Counted from the first letter of the stretch, positions 43,075-52,296 are shown. The stretch: 64,000 bases of DNA from DASUPK01 sp963804595 (GCA_963804595.1 CAWDQZ010000017.1:282298-346297), one strand, 5' to 3'. Notes: generated by a model not told the origin, from the sequence alone. A program made the numbers and translations.

Positions 43075-43378
43075 GCGCTCGATCGTAAGGAACGGGCCGG
43101 AAGCGGAACGAGCCGATCTCGGTCAGCTCGGTGACCACCGGCGACTCGTCGCAGCGATCCTCGATCTACGCTGGAACTCCTCGAAGGCGTCCAGCCGGAA
43201 AGCGGGCTCTGCCAGGCCCTCCCTGCTCGGCGATATGAACAAAGCTCACCCCGTCCTCGAGCCGGAAGGTCGCGTAGCGGAAGCCCGCCGGGTCCGCGCG
43301 GTGGAGCTCCTCGTACACCGCGCGGACCAGCTGCTCGTTTCGCTCGGCCTGTCGGGCTTCACCCGGTAGCGCACCATA
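43071..43378 (-). pseudogene. Small hypothetical protein, broken by several frameshifts
   Basis: Pieces of one protein of about 100 residues occur in successive frames: MVRYRVKP, then AERNEQLVRAVYEELHRADP and GFRYATFRLEDGVSFVHIAE, then LDAFEEFQR, then IEDRCDESPVVTELTEIGSF. At least three indels. The pieces resemble a ferredoxin-like monooxygenase/stress-response fold (dimeric alpha-beta barrel) common beside transporters in actinobacteria, but this is tentative. It follows the MFS gene by about 20 bp on the same strand, behind an AGGAGG ribosome site. Confidence 0.55.
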
Positions 43379-43397
43379 CTCGTCTCATCGTCGCCTC

Positions 43398-44837
43398 CTA
43401 TGCCGTCTCGGCCTCGAGGGCCGGAGCGTCGCGGGCCGACCAGCTCGGCCTCCTGTCCGTGGCGCGGGCAGCAGGCTCCCGGCGATCGCGCCGACCAGGG
43501 CCAGGCCCGCCGACACGCCGACCGCGGGCCCGAACCCGTCGACGAAGGCCTGCGGCGAGGCGTAGCTGCCGGCTCCGGCGAAGACCGCCACCGCGATCGC
43601 GATGCCGAAACGCCGCCGAGCTCGCGCATCACGCTGTTGGTCCCGGCGGCCTTGCCGACGGCCTCCTGCGCGATCGACCCGAGCACCGAGTTCTGGGCCG
43701 ACGGGATCGCCATCGAGATGCCGACCCCGGCGACGATCAGCGGGATGACGAGCTCGCGAGTAGGCCATATCCGGCGCTCGGCGATCAGCGCGATCCAGAT
43801 CGTCCCGGCGGCCTGGATGAGCAGCCCGGTGACCATCAGCGGGCGCTCCCCGATCCGGTCCGCCAGCGCTCCGGCGATCGGACCGACCACAGGAAGGTCC
43901 CGGTCCAGGGCATCAGCCGCAGGCCCGCGCCGAGCGCATCGTAGCCCATGCCGGTCTGGAGCAGCTGGGAGAAGAAAAACACCTCCGAGAACAGCGACCC
44001 GAAGACGAAGAAGATCGCCACGTTGCCCGCCGAGAACGCCCTCGAGCGGAAGAAGCTCATCGGGATCATCGGCTCCTTGGCCCGCGCGCTCCTAGGCGAC
44101 GAAGGCCGCGATCAGCAGCGCTCCGGCCGGCCAGGGTCCCGACCACCTCGAGGCTGCCCCAGCCGGCCGTGTTGCCGCGGACCAGGCCCCAGACGATCCC
44201 GAAGGCGCCCGCCGAGACCAGGCCGAGCCGGGCAGGTCGAGCGCGGTGTCGGGCCCGTAGCTCTCCCGCATCCGGGCGAGGGCGAGCGGGGCGGCGATCA
44301 GGCCGATCGGGACGTTCAGCCAGAAGATCCAGGTCCAGTCGAGCCCGTTGACGACGGCGCCACCGACGAGCGGCCCGCTCGCCACGGCGAGCCCGGTGAC
44401 CGCGCTGTAGAGGCCGATCGCGCGTACCGCGCTTCTCGGGCGGGAAGGCGGCGCTGAGCAGCGCCAGGCCGAGCGACACCATGAAGGCGGCGCCCACGCC
44501 CTGAACCGCGCGCGCGGCGATCAGCCAGCCGACGTCGGCGAGAGCGCGGAGGCGGCGGACGCCAGCGCGAAGCCGACCAGGCCGAGCGGCGTAGAGCCGC
44601 CGGCGGCCGAAGCCGATCGCCGAGCGCCGCGGCGGTGACCAGCATCACGGCGAAGGCCAGGTTGTAAGCGTTGACGGTCCACTCGAGCTGGGAGATCGAG
44701 GCACCCAGGTCGAGGCGGATCGTCGGGAGGGCGGTCGAGACGACCAGCGTGTCGAGCGCGCCCATGAAGGAGCCGATCGCCGTCAGGACGACGACCCAAG
44801 CGATCGATCGCTTCGTGTTGGTTGCCTGCGGGCTCAT
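43398..44837 (-). pseudogene. DHA2-type MFS drug/proton antiporter, many frameshifts
   Basis: The start ATG 44837 has AGGAG upstream and opens with SIAWVVVLTAIGSFMGALDT and LVVSTALPTIRLDLGASISQ, the DHA2 (EmrB/QacA) signature. Further pieces lie in changing frames: WIFWLNVPIGLIAAPLAL, FFRSRAFSAGNVAIFFVFGS, GPIAGALADRIGERPLMVTG and SVLGSIAQEAVGKAAGTNSV, ending ARDAPALEAETA at 43398. Together they cover a complete 14-helix protein of about 480 residues. Six or more indels with no stop-generating substitutions point to consensus errors rather than decay. Function would be efflux of drugs or lipophilic compounds. Confidence 0.75.
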
Positions 44838-44880
44838 CGGATCTCCTTTCGTTCCGGCGCGTCTCGGCGCGCCTTTGGAA

Positions 44881-45955
44881 CTAGAGATCCGAGGAGCCCT
44901 CCGGATCCATCGTCAGCGGCAAGCCGAATTCGGGAAGAGCTCCGGATCGCGGAAGGAGTCGATCTGCGCTGATCTCGCCTGCCTCGTTGAGGCTGAGCAC
45001 GATGATCCCCTCGGCGTGCAGGGCGCCCGGCGTCGTCGGCCTAGTAGCCGCCCAGCGCGGGCTGCCCGTTCGCCTGCGTCGGAACCAGCTTCCAGCGATG
45101 CCCCGGCTGCAGCGGCCCGCGCGGGAGGAACTCGGCGACCGCGTCGCGGCCGCTGAACCACTCGGCCCACGGCGGCATCGCCAGCACGGCGTCGTCGGTC
45201 AGCAGCGAGCGGATCGCGTCGACGTCCGCCGCCTCCCAGGCCTCCACGAATCGGTCGACCGATCTCGCGGACGCAGTCCTCGCCGAGCTGCGTCGAGCGT
45301 CTTCTGCTGGCTCTGGTCCGGCAGCTGCTCCTCGGTGGCCTTGCGCGCCCGCTGCAGGGCGCTGTAGATCGAGGCCGGGCGTTGCTCCAGCGTCTCCGCC
45401 ACCTCGGCCGGCGAGAATCCGAGCACGTCGGTCATGATCAGCGCCGCGCGCTGTAGCCGCGGCAGGTGCTGCAACGCGGCGGTGAAGGCGAGCTCGACGC
45501 TCTCGCGCTGCTCGTAGCGGGCCTCGGGCGAGGCCTCCGGTCCTCCGGCGGCGAGGCGCTCGTCCGGATAGGGCTCGATCCAGACCGATTCCACCAGCGG
45601 CTTGCCGGTCGGCTCGTGGGGATCGGCCGGCGGGCCGTAATCGATCGGCAAGACCCGCTTCGGGCCGACGCTCGATCAGCCGCAGCGAGCAGTTCGTGGC
45701 GATCGTGTAGAGCCAGGTGCGCAGCGAGCTGCGGCCCTCGAAGCGGGCGATGCCGCGCCAGGCGCGCAGCAGTGCCTCCTGCATCGCGTCCTCGGCGTCG
45801 TGGAGCGAGCCGACCATCCGGTAGGCGTGGGCCTGGAGCTCGCCCCGGTAGGGCTCGACCAGGCGCCTCGAATGCGCCCTCGTCGCCGCGCCTTGGCGGC
45901 GGCGAGCAGCGTCGCTCGCGGTCTGGCGCGGACTTGTCGGTCAGCTCGATCTCAT
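44881..45955 (-). pseudogene. ECF sigma factor with SnoaL-like C-terminal domain, many frameshifts
   Basis: Pieces in all three frames assemble one sigma factor: ATLLAAAKA, GDEGAFEA, then MVGSLHDAEDAMQEALLRAW and FEGRSSLRTWLYTIATNCSL (region 2), VELAFTAALQHLPRLQRAAL and LGFSPAEVAETLEQRPASIY (region 4), then a SnoaL-type tail VDRFVEAWEAADVDAIRSLL and FSGRDAVAEFLPRGPLQPGH to the end LPLTMDPEGSSDL. The start is probably ATG 45955. At least six indels. Sigma factors of this group use the SnoaL domain in place of an anti-sigma factor. Full length is preserved, unlike the copy at 19181-19850. Confidence 0.75.
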
Positions 45956-46043
45956 GCCTCAGATCATGAGATCCGGCCGGCCGCCACAAATCCATCGCTC
46001 AGGCCGATTGATTTCGTGCCTCCGCCGGATCTCAACTTCCGGC

Positions 46044-46459
46044 ATGACTCCCACACCACCGCGACCGGTCGCACACCTCGAGCTTCACACGCCCGACGGC
46101 GCGGCGGCGCGCGCCTTCTATACGGAGCTGCTCGGCTGGCGCCCGGAGCTGATCGAGGCGGAGCAGCGCTCGTACATGGCGCTCGACCTCGGCGACGGGC
46201 CCGAGCGGCGGGATCGTCGAGTGTGGTACCGAGCGCGCGGTCTGGCTGCCCGTACGTCGTCCGTCCCCGACATCGTCCGGATGACCGAGCGCGCCCACAA
46301 GCTGGGCGCCGAGGTCCTGCTCTGAAGCCGCGCGAGGGCCCGGCCGGTTGGCGCAGCGTCGTGGCGTTTCCCGGCGCCGGCGAGGTCGCCCTCTGGCAGT
46401 CGAAGGGCTGGCGCCCAGGCGGCGAGGATCCCTGCGCCGCTTCCTCGTCGAAGTGGTAG
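46044..46459 (+). pseudogene. VOC-family protein, frameshifted
   Basis: ATG 46044 opens MTPTPPRPVAHLELHTPDGA with a normal VOC first half (ARAFYTELLGWRPE). The middle shifts to PSGGIVECGTERAVWLP and then back to VPDIVRMTERAHKLGAEVLL; the end (KPREGPAGWRSVVAFPGAGE to TAG 46457) is in a further frame. Three indels are enough to restore a protein of about 138 residues. Divergent from the ECF sigma gene, 88 bp apart, which is a common pairing for sigma/VOC genes. Confidence 0.7.
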
Positions 46460-46505
46460 CCGACGCGCCGTACGGCAAACACGAAGCTCGGGTTTCTGCG
46501 GATCG

Positions 46506-46534
46506 CGCGCGCGCCGGAAGGTCCGGCGCGCGCG
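46506..46534. terminator. GC-rich hairpin between convergent genes
   Basis: A perfect 13-bp stem, CGCGCGCGCCGGA and its complement, with the three-base loop AGG. It lies between the end of the VOC gene (46459) and the end of the convergent secreted-protein gene (46550), where a bidirectional terminator is expected. No T run follows on either strand. Confidence 0.55.
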
Positions 46535-46549
46535 GATCCGAGACTCGCG

Positions 46550-46855
46550 TCAGGCGGCAGGACGGATCCGCCGGCGATGCCGCGAGACGGCCGTGGCGCC
46601 GGCTCCGCCCAGCAACAGGACCGCTGCAGCACTGCCCGCGCCGATTGCGGCGGAGCCGAAGTCGAACCCATCCTCGACTGTCCGGGTGACGGTGGGCGCG
46701 GGGCCGTTGTTCGACGAGGTGGCCGACGTCGATTCTGAGCCAGAGCCGGCGCGGAACTGCTCGCCCGTCACCGCATTGGCGGCCGGAGCGGTGAGCGCGC
46801 CGACCGCGAGGGCGGCCGCAAGCGCGTAGCGCAGGCGTGGTCGGGAGTTGTTCAT
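46550..46855 (-). CDS. Small exported protein with C-terminal membrane anchor
   Basis: 101 residues from ATG 46855 with AAGGAGG upstream. Signal peptide 1-28 (LAVGALTAPAANA). A short polar stretch rich in Ser/Thr (SGSESTSATSSNNGPAPTVT) is followed by a C-terminal helix (FGSAAIGAGSAAAVLLLGGA) and a basic tail SRHRRRIRPAA. This arrangement resembles small surface or sortase-independent anchor proteins. No family. It is divergent from the giant SARP-type regulator, and the phased heptamers at 46908-46947 lie in their shared promoter region, so it may be the regulator's target. Confidence 0.7.
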   Translation of the reverse strand: MNNSRPRLRYALAAALAVGALTAPAANAVTGEQFRAGSGSESTSATSSNNGPAPTVTRTVEDGFDFGSAAIGAGSAAAVLLLGGAGATAVSRHRRRIRPAA

Positions 46856-46907
46856 GGTTCCTCCTTGGGGATGGTCGGATTGGACGTCGGCAAGCGTCCA
46901 GGAGGCC

Positions 46908-46947
46908 GGTCGAGGTCCGGTCGAGAACCGGTTGATTCCCGGTTTAT
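46908..46947 (+). promoter_or_regulatory. Four 11-bp-phased heptamers, SARP-operator type
   Basis: GGTCGAG (46908-46914), GGTCGAG (46919-46925), GGTTGAT (46930-46936) and GGTTTAT (46941-46947) are separated by exactly four bases each, giving an 11-bp period. Known SARP sites are heptamer direct repeats of TCGAG type with four-base spacing, so a SARP protein should bind one face of the helix here. A possible -10 box TAGGCT (46975-46980) lies between the repeats and ATG 47000. Confidence 0.75.
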
Positions 46948-46999
46948 GTGGTTGTTGGCGCCCGCTGGGCCGCGTAGGCTCGAATCTCCCGCGAGTTCC

Positions 47000-49900
47000 A
47001 TGCCCGACTCACAACTGAAGCTGCAGCTGCTCGGACCGGTCGAGGCGACCATCGACGGTCGGCCGATTTCGCTCGGTCCGAAGAAGCAACGGGGCCTGCT
47101 GGCGGTGCTCGCCTTGCACGCAAACGAGACGGTGTCAGTCGACCGCCTCGTCGATGCTCTCTGGGGCGACCGACCGCCAGCCACCGCCCGGAAGATGGTG
47201 CAGCTCTACATTTCTCAGCTGCGTCGGCTGCTTGCGGAAGATTCGGCGCAGATTTTCACGCGGGGCGGCGGCTACGAGCTGCGCATCGATCCGACCGCCG
47301 TGGACGTCACGTCGTTCGAGCGTCTCGTCGAGGAAGCCGCCGCTGACCGGGGCCTGCCGAACGAGGCCGCCCAAACGGCCCTGACGCTATGGCAGGGCGC
47401 TCCCCTCGCAGACGTGGCGAACGAGCCCTTCGCGGCGGCGGAGATCCGCCGCCTCGAGGAGCTGCGACTGCGAGCGGCGGAGCTCGCGATCGACGACGAT
47501 CTGGCGCTCGGGCGCGAGCAGGAGGCACTCGCCAAACTCGAGCGCCTGATCGAAGATGATCCGCTGCGCGAGCGCTTCTACGCCCAACGAATGCTCGCCC
47601 TCTATCAGGCGGGCAGGCAAGCGGAGGCGCTCGAGTCCTATTCGGCGGCGCGCCGACGGCTGGTGGAGGAGGCCGGTGTAGAGCCAGGCAGTGAGCTCCG
47701 GGACCTGCATGCGCGGGTCCTGCGACAGGACCCATCGCTCGAGCTGCCGGCCGAGCGCGCGACCGCACGTCCAGTCCGTACCGCGGTGCGACGCCGGCCT
47801 GCGCTGCCGCGCCAGCTGGGCCCTCGTCGCCTCGTCTGGGCGGCGGTCGCAGCGGCGATCCTCGCCACACTCGTCTTCGGTTTGACGCGACTGCTGGGCT
47901 CCGATCACCTCTCGGGGCTCGCCGAGAACTCGGTCGGAGTGATCGATCCGGATGCAGCCAAGATCACCTCCCAGTACCGCCTCGGGAGCGCACCGGGAGC
48001 GGTGGCGCAGGGCGCCGGCTCCATCTGGGTCGCGAGTCCGGCCGACGGAACTGTGTCTCGCCTGTATCCCGAGGAGGACCGCGTCGATGTGATCGACGTC
48101 GGGGCCTCTCCTGTGGGTCTCGCATTCGGGGGGGGATCGCTGTGGGTCGCAGGAGCCGAGGACGGAGCGATCGCGCAGGTGGATCCTTCCGCCAACCGCG
48201 TCGTGCAGCGGATCCCGATTGGCAACGGAGTGAGTGCGGTGGCCGCGGGCTACGGCGGTCTCTGGGTTGCGACCACGCTCGACGGCGAAGTGGTGCGGGT
48301 CGATCTTGGCTCCGGGCAGGTCACCAAGCGCGTCGCTGTGGGCGGCCGCCCGGTCGCGCTCGCCACCGGCGCCGGCGCTGTCTGGGTTGCCTCCGAGGAA
48401 TCGGGAACCGTCGCGCGCATCGATCCTGGTAGTGGTGAGGCGGTCGACGCTGTCGCCGTCGGCAACGCACCCACCGCGGTGGCGGTGGGGCCGGGCGGAG
48501 TCTGGACAGCAAATCGAGACGATGGGACCGTCTCGCGGATCGACCCGGCCGCTAACCGTGTCACCAACACGGTCCCGGTGGGCCAGACACCGATCGCGCT
48601 CGCGATCCGGCAGGACGGCGTCTGGGTCGGCGCCGCGGAGGGAGAGGTAGTGCGCCTCGATCCAGACAGCAACCAGCTGAGCGCCCGAGTGCAGACCGAC
48701 AGCGCCCCACGGGCCCTCGTCGACTTCGACGGCGCGATCTGGGTGACAACGGTGGCGCCGCCGACGGCGCACCGCGGGGGGACCCTGCGCGCCGCCAGTG
48801 ACACGGCGCAGCTCGATCCCGCCCTGGGCGCCTACGATCCCGACTCCCTCCTCGTGGATCGGCTCGTGTATGACGGCCTGGTCGGCTACAAGCGAGCCGG
48901 AGGGTCCGCGGGCGCGCACCTGGTCGGCGAGCTCGCCACCGGCGTGCCGAACCCGGTCGACGGAGGGCGGCGCTACGTCTTCCAGCTCCGCAGCGGCATC
49001 AAATTCTCGGATGGCGGACCCCTGCGAGCGACGGACGTCAAGGAGTCGTTCGAGCGAACAGTCGTGCTGTCTCCCGAAGTCATCGCGGGGCTCTTGGAGT
49101 CGGTCGTCGGCGTCGAGCGCTGCCTCCAAGCGGGACCGCGGTGCGACCTGTCGGATGGGGTGGTTGCGAACGACAAAGCCGGGACGGTCACGATCAACCT
49201 TCGGCGGCCGGATCCTCAGCTCCTGACGAAGCTGCAATTCGTCATGGTCGCTCCGGCCGACACCCCCTTGACCCCGTTTCGTCGGGATCCCCCGCCCGGG
49301 ACGGGGCCGTACCGAGTCGACCAAGTGGTCCCGGAGCGGCGCGCGCTCTTGAGCCGCAACCCCTACTTCGAACCCGCTGTCCGCAGCGAGCGCCCCGCCG
49401 GATTCGCAGATCGGATCGAGCTCCAGATGGGCGAGAACGAGGGCGCTCAGGCCGAGGCCGTCGAGAGCGGGCGCCTCGACGTCGCGACCGTGTTCGCTCC
49501 AGCTTCGGGGGCAACGACGGCCCTTCGGACCCGCATCGGCACGCGTTTGCGCTCCGGCTCCTTCGCGATGACCGAGTACGCCTGGCTCAACACGAACAGC
49601 CCGCCCTTCGACGATCCCCGCGTCCGGCAGGCGCTGAACCTGGCGGTCGACCGCGGGCGGATCGTGGACTTGACCGGGGGTTCCGAGGCGGCCACGCCGA
49701 CCTGCCAGCTGCTGCCACCCGGCTTTCCCGGTTACCGGCCGGTGTGCTCCTTCACCGTCGCCCCCTCTCCGGCGGGGGGATGGACGGGACCTGACCTCGC
49801 ACGGGCCAGGCAGCTGATCGCTCGGTCTGGGGCGGCCGGGACACCCGTCGAGCTCTGGACCTGGCCTGACCGCGCGTCCGCGGGGAGATATCTCGCTGAC

Positions 49901-50308
49901 GTGCTGACCGGCCTGGGTCTTCCGGCGGACGCCCGCGTCTTCGGGGACATCGGTCAGAGCCTCGAAGCGGCCCAGCGCCCCGGTGAACGGCCTCAGATCG
50001 GCCTGAACGGGTGGATCGCCGATTCCCCGGACTCCGGATTGTTCCTGCGGACGCTGATCGGCTGTGACGGCGATTTCAATCTCTCCGGGTTCTGCGACCC
50101 GCAGATCGACGCGGCGATCGATCGGGCCGAGGCCGGCGGCGCTGAGGGGAGCTCCGCCTGGCAGCGGATCGAGGGCCAGATCGCGGACAGGGCGCCCGTC
50201 GTCCCGCTCACCACGCGCCGATATGTCGTCGTCACCTCGGAGCGCGCGGGGAACGTGCAGTTCCACCCCTTCTACGGCGTTCTCCTTGATCAGGCCTGGG
50301 TTGAGTAG
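47000..50308 (+). CDS. Transmembrane SARP-type regulator fused to beta-propeller and solute-binding domain
   Basis: 1,102 residues from ATG 47000 (MPDSQLKLQLLGPVEATIDG). Residues 5-90: OmpR-like winged helix of SARPs (LVDALWGDRPPATARKMVQL, YISQLRRLL). Residues 95-250: BTAD helices (YAQRMLALYQAGRQAEALES). Residues 278-300: one membrane helix (LVWAAVAAAILATLVFGL). Residues 310-600: seven propeller blades, each with a Trp core (GSIWVA, GSLWVA, GGLWVA, GAVWVA, GGVWTA, DGVWVG, GAIWVT). Residues 615-1102: family-5 peptide/nickel-type binding protein (GGTLRAASDTAQLDPALGAY, YVFQLRSGIKFSDGGPL, AWLNTNSPPFDDPRVRQALN). The helix order puts DNA binding inside and both sensor-like domains outside, so it reads as a one-component transmembrane regulator. 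No lipobox, permease or ATPase genes nearby. Confidence 0.88.
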   Translation: MPDSQLKLQLLGPVEATIDGRPISLGPKKQRGLLAVLALHANETVSVDRLVDALWGDRPPATARKMVQLYISQLRRLLAEDSAQIFTRGGGYELRIDPTAVDVTSFERLVEEAAADRGLPNEAAQTALTLWQGAPLADVANEPFAAAEIRRLEELRLRAAELAIDDDLALGREQEALAKLERLIEDDPLRERFYAQRMLALYQAGRQAEALESYSAARRRLVEEAGVEPGSELRDLHARVLRQDPSLELPAERATARPVRTAVRRRPALPRQLGPRRLVWAAVAAAILATLVFGLTRLLGSDHLSGLAENSVGVIDPDAAKITSQYRLGSAPGAVAQGAGSIWVASPADGTVSRLYPEEDRVDVIDVGASPVGLAFGGGSLWVAGAEDGAIAQVDPSANRVVQRIPIGNGVSAVAAGYGGLWVATTLDGEVVRVDLGSGQVTKRVAVGGRPVALATGAGAVWVASEESGTVARIDPGSGEAVDAVAVGNAPTAVAVGPGGVWTANRDDGTVSRIDPAANRVTNTVPVGQTPIALAIRQDGVWVGAAEGEVVRLDPDSNQLSARVQTDSAPRALVDFDGAIWVTTVAPPTAHRGGTLRAASDTAQLDPALGAYDPDSLLVDRLVYDGLVGYKRAGGSAGAHLVGELATGVPNPVDGGRRYVFQLRSGIKFSDGGPLRATDVKESFERTVVLSPEVIAGLLESVVGVERCLQAGPRCDLSDGVVANDKAGTVTINLRRPDPQLLTKLQFVMVAPADTPLTPFRRDPPPGTGPYRVDQVVPERRALLSRNPYFEPAVRSERPAGFADRIELQMGENEGAQAEAVESGRLDVATVFAPASGATTALRTRIGTRLRSGSFAMTEYAWLNTNSPPFDDPRVRQALNLAVDRGRIVDLTGGSEAATPTCQLLPPGFPGYRPVCSFTVAPSPAGGWTGPDLARARQLIARSGAAGTPVELWTWPDRASAGRYLADVLTGLGLPADARVFGDIGQSLEAAQRPGERPQIGLNGWIADSPDSGLFLRTLIGCDGDFNLSGFCDPQIDAAIDRAEAGGAEGSSAWQRIEGQIADRAPVVPLTTRRYVVVTSERAGNVQFHPFYGVLLDQAWVE

Positions 50309-50376
50309 CCCTCGCGCCGGGTGAGAGGCTGGGTGAGCACGAGTAGGCTCGAACCGTTGAGCTTGGTGGTGGCTGA

Positions 50377-51189
50377 GTGAGCCTGTGGCTGATGGCCCTG
50401 ATCGTGGGGGGCGCTGCAGCGATCGCGATAGGGCTCATGTACGAGGTCCGGCGTCGGTCGCGGGTCGACTACTTCTTCATCGAAGTCGAGCGCGGAGCCG
50501 GGACCTTCGCGTTCATCGGCACGGCCTACGCGGTGCTGCTCGCCTTCGTCGTCCTCGCGGCCTTCCAGAGCTTCAACGACGCCAAGACGGGGGCCGAGGA
50601 GGAGGCCACGACCCTCGTGCAGCTTTCGCGGACCGCCGAGTTCTTCCCACCCGCGGAGCGCGACCCGACCGAAGGCGTCCTGATCTGTTACGCGCGGGCG
50701 GTGATCCATGAGGAATGGCCCGCGATGAAGGAGGGGAGCCGCAGCCCGATCGTGCAGGGTTGGGTGACCCGCCTCGAGGACAGTCTCCAGCACCTGCACC
50801 CCGCCACGCCTGCGCAGCAGGCAGCCTTCCTCCAGCTGCTCGAGCAGCAGGACAAACGGACCGACGCCCGCCGCGCCCGCCTCAGCGAGGCCAATCGCGC
50901 GCTGCCGGCGCCGGTCTGGTTCATCCTCGGCCTCGGCGCGTTCGTGACCATCGGGTTCGCCATGTTCTTCGCCGACCGGCGTGAGGCCTTCATCGTGCAG
51001 GCGAGCCTGATCGGCTCGATCGCGGCCCTGGTCGTCTCGGGCCTGCTCCTGATTTGGTTCCTAGACCACCCGTACCAGAACCAGAGCGGCAGCATCAAGC
51101 CCGACGAGATGGAGCGCCAGTTGTTCATCGTCGAATCGGAGCAGGTCAGCGCCCCCCAGTTCTGCGACTCGCAGGGCCATCCGCTGTGA
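50377..51189 (+). CDS. DUF4239 (bestrophin-like) membrane protein
   Basis: 270 residues from GTG 50377. Two N-terminal helices (about 1-20 and 42-62) are followed by a cytoplasmic helical domain and two C-terminal helices (about 175-197 and 208-230). The family pattern GTFAFIGTAYAVLLAFVVLA, then FQSFNDAKTGAEEEATTLVQ, marks DUF4239, whose members are related in topology to bestrophin anion channels. Function unknown. It follows the SARP-type gene by 68 bp on the same strand; whether it is part of that transcript is not clear. Confidence 0.82.
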   Translation: MSLWLMALIVGGAAAIAIGLMYEVRRRSRVDYFFIEVERGAGTFAFIGTAYAVLLAFVVLAAFQSFNDAKTGAEEEATTLVQLSRTAEFFPPAERDPTEGVLICYARAVIHEEWPAMKEGSRSPIVQGWVTRLEDSLQHLHPATPAQQAAFLQLLEQQDKRTDARRARLSEANRALPAPVWFILGLGAFVTIGFAMFFADRREAFIVQASLIGSIAALVVSGLLLIWFLDHPYQNQSGSIKPDEMERQLFIVESEQVSAPQFCDSQGHPL

Positions 51190-51381
51190 TCCGCGGCAGT
51201 CACAGTCGCCAAACCAGCCGGGGCGGGCCGCTAATCGAGTTCTTCTCCTTGTCGTTTTCGGGGCGGCCTCCCCGCTCTCACCGTAACGACGAACGCAGGA
51301 TCGTCAGATCGACATTTGCGACCCCGCGTGTCCTCGCGCTGCCCCCTTGCGCGAGAAGCGAGCGCCAGTTCGAACGCGCCC

Positions 51382-51397
51382 CGTTCCATGCAAAGCG
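51382..51397. repeat. Imperfect palindrome of the GCTTTCCATGCAAAGC family
   Basis: CGTTCCATGCAAAGCG directly abuts the sixA stop codon. It is the least perfect member of a small family also found at 52024, 53622 and 61225. The 208-bp interval 51190-51397 otherwise shows no gene or known RNA. Confidence 0.45.
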
Positions 51398-51907
51398 TTA
51401 GCGCGAGAGCTCCTTAGGGGTCACCAACGACACCAGCTCCGCGCTTTCTGGTGCCAGCTCGCGCCAGGTTCCGTTGAGCTCCAGCGTTGCCAGCGCCGCG
51501 GTCGGAAACTTGCTGCTTAACCGTGGGATCTCAGAGCCGGCGCCGGCGAGGCTCAGGGCGAGATCCTGGATCCCGGGGTTGTGGCCGATCAGCATCACGG
51601 ACTCGATCTCGTCCGGCACCTCGTGCAGCACCTCGAGCAGGACGGACGCGGAGGCCGCGTAGAGCTCGGGCTCGATCCGGATATCGGCGTTCTTCCGCAG
51701 GCCCGGCGCGAGCCGTTTCAGCGTCTGGCGGGTGCGCGTCGATGGCGAGCACAGCACCAGCTCGGGGGAGATCCCCTTCCGCCCCAGGTGCTTCGCGATG
51801 AGCTTCGCGGCGCGGCGACCGCGAGGCGCCAGTGGCCGGTCGTGGTCGGCAAGCGTCGGATCGTCCCAGCTCGACTTAGCGTGGCGCAGGAGATAGAGCC
51901 GTTTCAT
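51398..51907 (-). CDS. sixA: SixA-type phosphohistidine phosphatase
   Basis: 169 residues from ATG 51907 (MKRLYLLRHAKSSWDDPTLA); a GTG ten codons upstream is not needed. The histidine phosphatase core is LLRHAKSSW with the RHA nucleophile, APRGRRAAKLIAKHL, SPSTRTRQTL (second Arg) and MLIGHNPGIQDLAL with the second His. SixA enzymes remove phosphate from histidine of phosphotransfer proteins. Monocistronic; its upstream region is occupied by the 192-bp repeat. Confidence 0.9.
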   Translation of the reverse strand: MKRLYLLRHAKSSWDDPTLADHDRPLAPRGRRAAKLIAKHLGRKGISPELVLCSPSTRTRQTLKRLAPGLRKNADIRIEPELYAASASVLLEVLHEVPDEIESVMLIGHNPGIQDLALSLAGAGSEIPRLSSKFPTAALATLELNGTWRELAPESAELVSLVTPKELSR

Positions 51908-52018
51908 TCCCACCTGAAGGATGCCGAGAGCGGGCAACCGAAGGCAAGGCGGAGGCGGAAACCAACGATGCGCTGCCGCTTATCGCGCGAAAGGGCTGGG
52001 ACCTACCAGGTTGCAATG

Positions 52019-52210
52019 TTGCTGCTTTGCGTGGAAAGCAGCGCTTTCCTGGCGCTCCCCGCCCCACCCGTCGCGCGAACGTCCCGGAATCCTCCATATG
52101 GGGGTCACCCGCGGACGTTCGGTGCCGGCCGGCATCGCGAACGTCCGGCAATCACCCGTATAGGGAATAACCCGGGACGTTCGCAGCGGTGGGTGCTTTG
52201 GACGAGAAGC
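52019..52210 (-). repeat. 192-bp inverted-repeat element, copy A (two 44-bp palindromes)
   Basis: Contains palindrome GCTTTGCGTGGAAAGC (52024-52039), two 44-bp units each with arms GAACGTCC and GGACGTTC (52077-52120 and 52139-52182), an 18-bp linker with GCCGGCCGGC, and the 16-mer GCTTTGGACGAGAAGC (52195-52210). By eye it matches the reverse complement of 53451-53642 with about seven mismatches. It fills most of the gene-free interval 51908-52296; nothing else is seen there. Confidence 0.85.
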
Positions 52211-52296
52211 TGCGGTTCGCACGGTTAGCGAACCGGAGTGGGAACGGCGGGCGCCGAGCGGCCTCTTGCCGGGCTCAGCCCGGCGCCCTGCGGCTC

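Noticed and set aside
47387..50266. 959-codon open frame on the minus strand
   Set aside because: It is the complement of the SARP-type gene, Arg/Asp/Pro/Gly-rich without any domain; long antisense frames are normal at this GC content. The same holds for 11795-13309, 14345-15364 and others.
46550..51189. Biosynthetic gene cluster governed by the SARP-type regulator
   Set aside because: No polyketide, peptide or terpene synthase and no tailoring set lies nearby; the domains point to a sensor instead.
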